The notes under the pieces were generated by a model. The model was not told where the DNA came from, searched no databases, and saw only the letters and a program-made list of their open reading frames with translations. A DNA stretch of 64,000 bases from Trochalopteron elliotii (taxonomy: Eukaryota; Chordata; Aves; Passeriformes; Leiothrichidae), in assembly GCA_024734555.1 (NCBI GenBank), contig JANPWX010000639.1, positions 414,081-478,080 of the forward strand. Reading direction: 5' to 3'. Position numbers and translations under genes: made by a program. Positions 41,292 through 51,188 of the stretch are shown here, piece after piece. Each line of letters opens with the position of its first letter. Position 1 is the first letter of the stretch.

Positions 41292-41371
41292 AACAGTCCT
41301 AGAAAAAGGGATCAGAGTCCTTTTCCTAGGGCATGAACAGTCCTAGAAAAAGGGATCAAAATCCTTTTCCT
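41292..41371 (+). repeat. 44-bp tandem duplication with internal hairpin
   Basis: A unit beginning 'aacagtcctagaaaaaggg' at 41292 repeats at 41336. The second copy matches for 36 bases (34 of 36 identical) and then diverges. In the first copy the segment from 'cctag' to 'cctagg' (about 41298-41330) is a near-perfect inverted repeat, with arms of about 12-13 bp around a short loop. In the second copy the right arm has degraded. The high identity indicates a fairly recent slippage duplication, with the hairpin a plausible trigger. Confidence 0.85.
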
Positions 41372-41939
41372 TAAGCAGGAGGCTACACAAACTTCACCAC
41401 TTACCCTCAATAACTCACTTGAACTATTGCCTGACTAGTGGAACAGTTTTTGCAGGAGCAGTACAGAATGTTCCCACACTTCCCTTGAAGATGGGAGACA
41501 ACAGTAAGAACACCTCAAGCAAAGTAGTAAACTGGACTTGGATCTGACAGATGTTGGATGATGTCTAGCTCCTAAGGTGTTATATAAAACATGAGAAAAA
41601 ATTGACCAAAAGAGCTGTGTAAGAGAGAGGAATGAGTCTTGTTCAGCAATTTCAGACCAAAATTGAATAACCATCAGCAAGAGAGACTTCAGGTCTCCAG
41701 ATCTATTTCGTCAGGATATCGGGTGAGTGTATGGAGTTATGTTTGATCAGATTGTTTTGTCTCATGCACTAGCCCAAGAGATTCAGACATATCTTGTTCT
41801 CAGTATTTCTTTTAGCTGGTGCTGGCACATCCAGAGCCTGCTCTCTGTTTTGCACCTCACTCTGAAATCAGTCTAACTGTCCTTAACTACTACATAGGGC
41901 TCTGAAGCACCATAAAACAAAGGTTTAGATTGCGCTCAA

Positions 41940-42045
41940 GGTGACTCTGTGCCCGATCCTGCACTCCACTGAGAACTTTGCAACAGGTCTGAATGGGCCT
42001 GGAACAAAACCCACTCCAGTCTCAATGAAGTTCTTAATATGCTCC
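41940..42045. repeat. Possible relic of a very old interspersed repeat
   Basis: The phrases 'cccgatcctgcactcca' (41952-41968) and 'tctgaatgggcctgg' (about 41989), plus a following 'ccactccagtctcaatgaag', echo a motif common in turtle and crocodile interspersed repeats ('cctgcactcactgaa...tgacttcaatggg'). The similarity is weak and from memory. It may equally be chance. Confidence 0.2.
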
Positions 42046-44290
42046 ACAGAGGTGAACACAACAACCAAGTGAGGACCTGTGTTTGACTGTGTATGATTAT
42101 TTTTGTATTGTATTCATGCCCCCTGAAAGCTGTCCAGTAGTAGCTGAGATGGGTGAAAAGATACACCAAAGCCAAAACAGCAAATCCTGGAATGCTTTTG
42201 AGCACTCAGGTCTCACCCTTATCCTAGCCCCATCTAGGAACCACAGGAACATCTAGCAGTGTCATGATTGCTTCAAAGAAGAAAAAAATTATTACACAAG
42301 CTGGACAGTCAGAAGGACAGGAAAACAGAGCATGTCATGCTGTGAACTCAGCTTCATCTTTTCCAGAAAGAATAATAAGGTATCAGCCAACACCCCATTC
42401 CAAGAGACTCTCACCATACTCTGCAGAGACCCAGTGACATAGACCCATTAGCACAGTCCTCAGGAAAACCAGGCAGCAGAGTCCACAAAGCAATACTGCT
42501 CAATTCTCCCACTGCACAGATCACTTGGGGAAAAAATGAAAAGCCAATCATTGCAGATTAACTGTGGACTTAACAGCCTAATTTAAGCATTCATACTGGA
42601 AAATGAACTGCAAAGTACACCTGTAGGAAACAAGGCCCTTATAATCAAAGAAATTAATTTGTTCATTTCAGCTGCGTAGTCATTGAAATGCCTATCTCGT
42701 ACAAATATTTGTCTGATATATTGATATACAAATATAATTTCAGTATACTAGCTGAAACACTAATTAGATTAATAGCTATATTTGCTTTGTAAAGGTCTTC
42801 CTTGCTGAAATCAATTAAGAGTGCACAATGAAATTTCATTAAGCTCTACAATATGTTTTTCTACTGAGTGCCAAATTACTATCTTCCCACTATCTTATTA
42901 CAACCATGCATGATAGGACTCCTAAATAGATTCAGAAATCATTGTGCCAACAATGTCCTGTGCTTCTTTATCAGTAAGCATGGATTTTTCCCCCGCCACC
43001 TCCTGAAGGAACATATTTGCCATGCATGTAAACAGCACTGAACTGATGAATGTAGAATTAAATTTACTGAGGGATGCACCTGTAGTCACATGATGTTCAG
43101 GAGGGTTCCCTCATACAAGAAGACACAACTTTCATTCTGCGTGGCCTGGGTCAGAAGACCCTCCATCCAGAAAGCTCACCATGATGGGTGATAACCACTG
43201 TCCCCCAGTACCCCCATTTTACACTATAAATGATGAGGCAGGGAAATAGGACCTTTACAAATGTATAGGTATTTACATGTTGCTCAGGAAGTGCTATGAC
43301 AGGGCAAAGGAGCACCAGATGTGATCAGGACAGAGGCCTGATCTAACCTGAGGGGCTCAGAAGTCAAAGAATGTCTCTTCTTTCCCCAGAACAATCACTA
43401 AATTTATGGCTGGGCAGAAGAAAATTGTGAAAGGCAAACAGGTACACAAAAAGCAAAGAGATGGAAAAGTCACTCCTAGAGCCAAGGATGGTGTCAACAG
43501 CTGCACCCAGACAGACAGTGATCGGTGTCTAGTCATCACAGCACCCTCTCAGTTCTCACTTCTGCCAGCTTCAGTCTAAACAAGCCAACAGGTTTGTCAC
43601 ATGATTTGGGAAACTACATCAGTTCTTCACTCCTGAGCTTCCTCCATGTCTCATCTCCCTCTTTATCCAGATTGCTAACACATGGATATTGAAGTGGTGA
43701 GTACAGAAGAAATACCTCTCATAGGCTAGACTAGCCCTGCTGAACAGTAACAGGTTTTATTCCAGGCTTGTACACCTTGGGGAATGAGGTCCTGATCCCA
43801 CTTTCCTAATAGTTTTTCCTGGTATTACGTTGGCTGTCTCCAATGCCTGAGACCCAGAAGGATAACAATCTTCCGGGGTCTCAGGGTAGGAAAAGAAGAC
43901 ACAAAAGGAGTGCCAGAAAGAGATGTGGCCCAGAGATATGGAAGGAAGGCAGACCTGTGCTACAGATGTATGTTCCTTCTGGGAAGAGGGAACTGGAAAG
44001 CACCCGGTAAAAGTAGGATCCTCACAAACATAAAGGGGCCAAAGTGAGGTAAGACAGCTGGATAGTTCTGGAGTCAAGAGTGACCTCACAACACTGAAAT
44101 CTGAGAAGCCTCTCTGCATGACAAAAATTAAACAGGTGCCTTACTACTTACTCTGGAGAATTGACTCATGTTGCAAGTTTGCAGTTTTTAGCTTGTAAGT
44201 GGAACAAACACCTTCTTCACGGAGAGACCCTAGAAAGGAGCAAAGAACTGTATATTTTGCAAAGGGCATAAAAATGTATTTAACATGACC
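42046..44290. other. Unique non-coding sequence
   Basis: No gene is recognised. The 42645-42860 part is AT-rich, non-repetitive and contains several TAATTA/ATTAATTT-type homeodomain cores, with a CATTGT-4 bp-ACAATG pair at 42940-42955. The 120-codon open frame at 43757-44119 (-) has no recognisable domain. Confidence 0.55.
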
Positions 44291-44436
44291 CTGAGATTAG
44301 CTCCATTAGTTAGAGCATGGTGTTAATGATGCCAAGGATAAGGGTTAAATCCCTGTATGGGCCATTCACTTAAGAGTTGAACTCGATCAACCTTCTGGGT
44401 CCCTTCCAACTCAGAACATTTTGCGATTCTGTGATT
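44291..44436 (+). mobile_element. tRNA-Ile-derived SINE with CR1-like tail (TguSINE1-type)
   Basis: The head (44291-44364) aligns end to end with a tRNA-Ile gene. A-box-like sequence 'ttagctccattagttagagc' is followed by an anticodon arm with 5-bp stems (TGGTG/TGCCA, including G-T pairs) around a loop carrying AAT, then B-box-like 'ggttaaatcc' (44343-44352), and a '3-end 'gggcca'. The tail (44365-44436) is CR1-like: 'gagttgaactcgatcaacctt', 'gggtcccttccaactcag', and an end in 'gattctgtgatt'. This tRNA-Ile head plus CR1 tail is the known design of TguSINE1 from zebra finch. It uses internal Pol III promoter boxes and is thought to be mobilised by CR1 machinery. Mutations in the B box and the lack of an intact acceptor stem suggest a non-functional old copy. 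This is not a working tRNA gene. Confidence 0.85.
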
Positions 44437-46066
44437 ATATTTTCTAATACAAATAAGGACTGGCACTTTTATAAAGCCAGACAAATACAAGTTAGGTTGC
44501 TCAGATATTATATTGCGGACCAGTGAGAAAAACTTCACCATTTGGGAGGAGTTTTATTCCACCAGCAGCACTACCACCCACCTAAGTCTGTCCATGTGTT
44601 TGTGTGGAAAAGTGTCGTGTCTTCCTGCAGCACTCATGTCAGAATTAAAATGCCTTGCATTGTAGACGCATTAGGAGTGCTTTATCATGCTCAACTCTTG
44701 CACACAGTGGCTCATTATGATTGGGTAACTCAGCCATTAAGCCCTACAATAAGCCCACGCTGAATCCTAAAAAGGGAGCCATATATAGGCTATGGAGGTG
44801 TTGAGTAAGAGAAGATTTACTGTGCTCTACATAATTAATTTTGCTTTCTATCTTTCCTGTATTTTTAGCAAAGCTGCTAGCTGAACACACTGAATAATTA
44901 CATTATTCAGGTGCAACTTCATCAAGCATCTTCCAATCTAATGGAGCCCTGTGGTGTTCAGACTGTTCATGACCCTGTCACAAAGAACTGAAAATCTTTC
45001 ATTGTAAAATACAAATTATTCTTTTTCTTTTTCCTTTTTCTTTGCAGCTGAAAGTCTTGGTTACCCTGGAACATGGACAGGCTTTGCATCAGACCCAGCA
45101 TCTTCTACTATCCATGTTAGCAGTTGCTCATTGCCAGGCAGCTTTTGGAAGAAGCAGCTTTTGGACAAGAACAAGGGGAAGGCAGGAAGCACCCAAATAA
45201 AACAAACTACAGGGGAGGAAAACAAACAGCAGAGGAGTGAGAGAAAGGGAAACTGAGAGCATTTGGGCAAAGAGACTGGAGCTGGAATGCAGTAAAGAAA
45301 AAGGCCTGACCAGAATCAGGTTAGAGGGCAGAAGGAATATGCCACACCAAACACAAGGGAAGAAAGGTCACAGCCAGCTGATCAGAGTCCAGAATGGGGA
45401 CCCAGGTGGTAGTGGACAAAAGGCAGAGATGTAGAACACCAGTCTAGCACTATCAGGAGATGAGATGCATGTGATGGCAAAGGCCAGGATATGGAGTTAC
45501 CCTGGATAAGTTGCATGGGAATATCATTCTAGTGTCACATTATAGCATTTTTGTTTCTCTTTTCTACCTCACAATACAAGCCAACTTTTTACTGTCATTC
45601 TTGATGTTAAAAACAAGTAAGTATTTTCAGCTGGTAAAGCCAAGACTTAGGGTCTTATAAAAACAGCTGTGCAATGTTAATGTGTACCTCTTGACACCAA
45701 CATTTAAATGCAGCCTATATTAAGATGACTACTTGCTGTTCTTTCTCTCTACTTATTTTTCTTGTGCGTTTTCTTTCATGACTGAGGTATGAATTGTTCC
45801 AGCACGTGCCTTTAATTCATAAATATTAGGTAGGCTGTTTCTTCCCCCACTGAGTATGACCGCAATTAAACGTATTTTTTCAAATGAACCTGTTACTATT
45901 CATTACCAATGTCTTTCGGAGCTCTAGACTGCAGCTCAGACTCACATGTACACCTGCTAACTATGGTTTAGTTGAGGACCTTTTTTAATGGAATTCTTCC
46001 TTTTTAAAGATTGACCAAATATCACAAGAAGCAAATCCACTTAAACCTCATCATATCGAATAATCT
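44437..46066. other. Unique sequence; possible terminal-exon-like segment
   Basis: No recognised gene. At 45019-45047 a pyrimidine tract ends in 'ctttgcag'. It is followed by a 50-codon open stretch (45048-45197) ending at TAA 45198-45200, with AATAAA at 45196-45201. No homology to any protein is recognised, and no upstream donor or exon can be assigned. The rest is ordinary unique sequence. Confidence 0.4.
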
Positions 46067-46101
46067 ATTTAATGATCCAGCTGGACACTGGATCATTAAA
46101 T
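46067..46101. repeat. Perfect inverted repeat, 14-bp arms with 7-nt loop
   Basis: The left arm 'atttaatgatccag' (46067-46080) and the right arm 'ctggatcattaaat' (46088-46101) are exact reverse complements, separated by 'ctggaca'. Pairing does not extend beyond the arms. The stem is shorter than a typical microRNA precursor and there is no adjacent T-run. It may be an extruding cruciform or a relic of a small inverted-repeat element. Confidence 0.9.
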
Positions 46102-49100
46102 GTCAAAACGCTTCAAGAAAGAGTATGTCCTGTTTCCAGGATAGCAGAGCTATTCCTATGCTTTTTGTAGTTTGCAATGCGTACTTAAAGCTCTGCTGTT
46201 TCCCAAAACTAAAAGCAAAATCAAAGATAAGCCGGTATAAACCAAGAATCTTATGAGTTTCATAGTTTTTAAGCCTAACTAACCAAAAAGCAAACAAATT
46301 CATAGATTCACTGGGAAGAAAGGGATGAGAATGCTAGGAAGTGAAGCATGAAGCCCAGTATAAACTGTGTGACTCCATGCATTTTATAAGCAAAAATAAT
46401 ACTCCATTAGAGAGAAAGTATAGTTTATACAAAGGACAGGGATTCTATCTGACCAAACCAGATACACACATTAGCAAGAGGGCTATGCAGACAAGTTGGA
46501 TCCATGGACCTGACCAAATAAAACACTGAGATGTACTATTCTATATGATTTTCATTGCCAAAACCTAATGGAGAAAAAAACCAAACCCAAGCAAAGAAAC
46601 AAAAAACCCCAAACAAAACCATCCTTTGGGGCCTGTGATATTCCACTGATTTTAACAAGGGGGTAAAAAATAATGGTGACCACCAGAAATCCAATGGATA
46701 CTGAACAAGGGAGTTGCCTGGGAAGGTTTAAGCTGAATTTATCACCAAAATATTTCTTCTACAGGGATTAAGCAAGTAAATAAATAAATCAGGTCTTGGA
46801 TAAATAAACACCTCATCATTAATCATCTCTATTTGTCAGCAGATTGCATTGTGATTCTCTCACACGCTTTCACATAACTCACATGACTGAAACATATTAA
46901 GAAGGTTGAATGTGTTCTGGACCCATGACCCATTTATTTCTTTTCTAGACACTAATTTCCCCCAAGTACACCACAAATGGAAGAGTTCCTTGGCAGCCAC
47001 TAAATAGATTTTGTTTCAGCATCTGACTACAAAAGGGCAAAGACGGAACTTGACTTCAGGAGGAACCAGGACGATGAAATTCCCTTTACTAGATTATTTG
47101 GAATGGAGGCATGTGTTTAAAAAATTGAGGAGAGAACACAACAGAAAAGAAATCTCCCAGAGCATGGTTTCCCAGAGCTCAGAATAGGTGCAATGAAAAA
47201 AAAAAAAGTGATAAATCAGTGGCAGCTTTCAAACTATGGATGAAGTCTAATTAAAAAAAAAAACACCAAACCTGTAGTGCTCTACTTCTTGGAAAGATGA
47301 AGAGCCTTCATCCTCATTTATGTTGAAGATCAGTCCTGATTTAAGCAGCTGGTAACTAGCAACAGTTTTGTTCCTCTGTGACCTCAACAACAAAGAGGCA
47401 AAACCTCTAGGGACCTTCCAAGATGAGTTCCACACCAAGGAGAGAAGGAGATGATTCCCCACCCCCTCCCACATACACTTATGTTTAAACAGCTCTAGCA
47501 CTGCATGCATTAAGGATAAAAGTAAGGGGACACAGCAGTCCTTCAGCAACCTGGTTCAACCCAGGGAAAAGAAGGATCAGTAAAAGGAATCCTGGGAGAC
47601 ATACCTGGGGGAAAATCTGATTAGATCCATTCCGCCTAATGGACCACGTAAAAACTGATCACAGCAACAATACTCAGATAGTGATAATTGTCATCACAAG
47701 TTATCAGCAGCCATTGCATTTCAGGAATTTTCTTTGCAAACCTTTTCAGACACCCTCTAAATTGATTTTTCCTGGCACATCCTCAAACGTTCTATTTAAA
47801 AGCATACCAGCTGTTCAAAAAAATATAAAAGTGTTTTATCTGGGCCAAGCAAAAGTACACCCATACCAATAACTTGTCTGGGATGATGGTCAGCAGGTAC
47901 AAGATGAAGGCAAAGCCCCAGCAATGCAGCTGAAGGACTGCCACTGCTGATCTAATCCAACTAATGCGATCGAGCAGGCAGGGCTCTGTCTCATGGGGTG
48001 AAATGCCTGAAGCACAACAGGCAAGATGTGTTTCATCCTCAAATTCCAGGAAAGCATTGTGCAAATGCTCTGCGTGGGAAGGCTGTCTTTGCATGGCTCA
48101 TGTGACCGAGTACAGTTAAAATGCCCCAAATCTCTTCCTGGTGTAACTGCATCATTACACCAGAAGCAATCTGGCTCACAAACCTAACAATCTCTCGTGA
48201 AGAAATGCTCAATGGAGCAGCAGCAAGAAAGAATGGGAGAGAAGAGTTTGCTCCTGAAACTCAAGTGATGCTTTTTGTCACCAAATCTTTGCAAATCTAA
48301 AGCAACATTAAGCAGCCAAATAGTATAAAGGGCATAGCTGTCAGTTCTTGCAAGATGGCATTTCAAGGTAGCAGAGAAATTTTATACCCTCAACCTTTTA
48401 ATTAACCCGATGGATTATCTATAGATGATGTTCCAAAATACTGGTTCAATACCTGTGAGTAACCATGCCATTGATGAAAAAACACCTTTTTGGGGGTGGA
48501 AAAAAAAATCCATATAATGCCCTTGTGTTTCATGTAATACTCTCTATGGCAAATATTCAGAGATGAGCAGTTAGGTCAGGTGTCCCATCTTTTCCTCCTC
48601 AAAAAAAGCTACATAGTCAGTTGCAAACTACTAATATCATGGTTTCTCACAAACCATCATATAAATTTTCTCAGCTGATTTTCTCAATTGAAAAAGGTGT
48701 TGAAAGCACAGTTAAACACTGCTAATAGTTTCAAGACTTGGCTTTTGCTCATCTTGGAGCTTTTGTCACAGAATAGTCAGGATTTGTTTATTAGCATCTT
48801 CTTGGTTCTGGATGAGATGTTGGCACTTGACAAACAAAATGAGAATGACAGAAACAATTAAACAAAATAGAAGTATCTCTTCCAAAAAGCTTTTCAAATA
48901 TAATCCACCTAAAAATTGCTGAGTGGAAAGCCAACAATGTCGTTCATTCATACATTCCTCCAAAGACAAACTTGGAGAATAGAACTAAGGGGTTTGGGGG
49001 GGCTATGGTTTTGCTGTTGGGTTTTGTCCAGTTTGGCACTTGATTGCATATTCCTTCTCTGTCAGTCAGATGTAGGAATTACAATGACAAATGAAGAAAA

Positions 49101-51148
49101 CAAGCAGTCCTTTTACTTCTGCAAGTCCTGCTGTAGAAAGAGACAAAAATGAAGCTCCAGTGAACTGGAGGCTCTAAGCTTCTTACGGCTGTTACGTAAC
49201 AACAAAATAATCAAAGGAATCCAAGTTCACCCAGTTCTTCAACTGTGACAACTGTCTGGCAATGGTGCATCACCTGACACAGGGTTTTGTCCCAAATATA
49301 TCAGTAAAAGGTGAAGCTCCATGGTACCCAAGAGAACAATTGCACCTAAAGGGCATGTGAAGGCTACAAGTCTGTAAATAAACCAAAGCACAAATTACGC
49401 TTCTCTCTCTCTGGTATGTTATCTCAAACACACATAGTAAACAAACACCAGCACATTTTGAAATCTCTAACCCCATGCCAAATGCAGTCACAAAGGCCTG
49501 TAAGACACGGGTTTATGAACTGGCCAACTACAAGACAAAGTCTAACTATAATTTCACATCAGGCTAACATCTGCACATCTACTGGGCATGTTGAGGGTAA
49601 ACACAAGCTTCTTAGCATAGATACCAATGATATCCTTTATTGCCACTAAATTAACAAAGATCCCTGATGCGGTTGAATAGTAGACTCACCAGACAAGTAT
49701 AATAGATATGCTGCAGGGGTAAGATGAAGGATTCTAATTATCCTAATTTGGTCAAGTTTATTTGAATATCTTGCCTTTAGAGAGTAAAGAAGCCTAAGGA
49801 AATTTGGTCCCGAATCCCACATCCAAATTCTTTAGACTTATTTAAAAATCTAGTTCATGAACCTTAGAGTAATTCTCCTGAACATCTTTTGAGACACCTG
49901 TTGGAGTGTCTGAGGGCTTAGTGCCTGGCCACTTTGTGGATGTTCAGCATACCTGAGCAAAAATGGCTGCCCAAATAAGGGAAGTGTGGAGGACACAGTC
50001 AACAGTGATTCACTAGGTTGATATTCTCCCTATTGTTCCTGAGCCCTCACAGAAGCGGGTGGAGAATTAGGGAACTAATAGGCATAAGGTCAGTCAGCTG
50101 TTCTATGAGCAACACAACTGATGTAGCTGAGTCTCCTGCAGATGTATGCCCCACATCCCCCACTTAAAACAGCTTTCCTTGGCAATCCCAGAATCCCTCT
50201 GCTCCCTTCCCAGTGCTCATCCATTAGCCTGCACAAGCAACAGAGCATGTTCCATCCAATTGGAGCTGCACAAGCAGTGAGTGGATTGTGGTCTCAGGCT
50301 GGGTAAGGGATTGATCATTAATGCTAGGCCTTCACTTTTACAGAAGGAAATACAGCATTCTAGTAGGAATAAGGCATTAATAGGAGTCCCTCTGTTCCAA
50401 CTATCTACTAAAATGGATTAAAACTATAGACACCTACAATCTCTTTGTCTATTGCCCCAAGACTTTATCCCCTATCTAATTCAACCAAGGAATTAAAAAA
50501 TTGTATAGAAGGAATAGAGATATCCCTTTTGTCATAGATTCTTGATTCCTAGGAAGCAGGCATTATGTATACTGTAGAACTACTGTGGAATGGACAAATG
50601 AATCTCTTCATAAAAACAAATTCAGAGAAGCCCATTTTCCTGTTCTAAAAGCTAATTTGATAGGTGCCCTAGAGGTAGGGTTAGTTACTTGCCATCAATA
50701 GAAATTATCATAAATACTTTTCATTTTTAAGTCTCTGAGTTAATTCAGTGCCATCTGAGCCACCCCCACAGAGAACATGGATTCTGGCAACAAAAGTTTC
50801 TTGTTGCCAGCTCCCTGCCAAGTGTTAGAGAAAAAAGTGCTTTTTCTTCTGACTGAGCATCATGCACAGCACTTTCCAGATGGCAAGGGAAAAAATGGAG
50901 AAGACCTAGTCAGCAAGGATTTAACTAAGGAAGGTGTTTTGCACCCACAAATTTGACAGGATCCAACAGGAACTGCACCACCCATCAGAAACTCCACAGA
51001 TCAAGTTTCTTTAAAAGAAAACTGTGAATTTCTTGTTAGAATGTCAGCTATAGAAAGTATAAAAATGGAAGGTGACAAACCAGAATTCTAGCAGTCTATC
51101 AATCAGCAGCTGAAAGATACTTTAAGGTTTCAATTTATTACCTTCTGG
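46102..51148. other. Unique non-coding stretch
   Basis: No gene or recognisable transposon in about 5 kb. Small A-rich patches occur near 46575-46620 (AAACCCC-like units), 47196 and 47252. Open frames up to 100 codons on - (47247-47549, 47792-48094) lack recognisable domains. Confidence 0.6.
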
Positions 51149-51188
51149 GGTTTTCTTTCTTTTTTCTTTTTTTTTCCTTTCTATACAG
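51149..51188 (+). repeat. Pyrimidine tract ending in an acceptor-like CAG
   Basis: About 35 bases of nearly pure T/C are followed by 'atacag' at 51183-51188. This is sequence-wise a strong splice acceptor. The next 43 bases are open in one frame and end at 'ctaggtac', a possible but weak donor. There is no other evidence for an exon. Confidence 0.6.

Noticed and set aside
42940..42955. CATTGT-4 bp-ACAATG pair as a SOX dimer site
   Set aside because: The arms point opposite to the usual SOX9 dimer arrangement, and one 6-bp palindrome is expected by chance.
43757..44119. 120-codon open frame on -
   Set aside because: No domain, no homology recognised, and no splice or promoter context.
44291..44364. 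Functional tRNA-Ile gene
   Set aside because: The B box is mutated, the acceptor stem does not pair properly and a CR1 tail follows directly. It is a SINE head.
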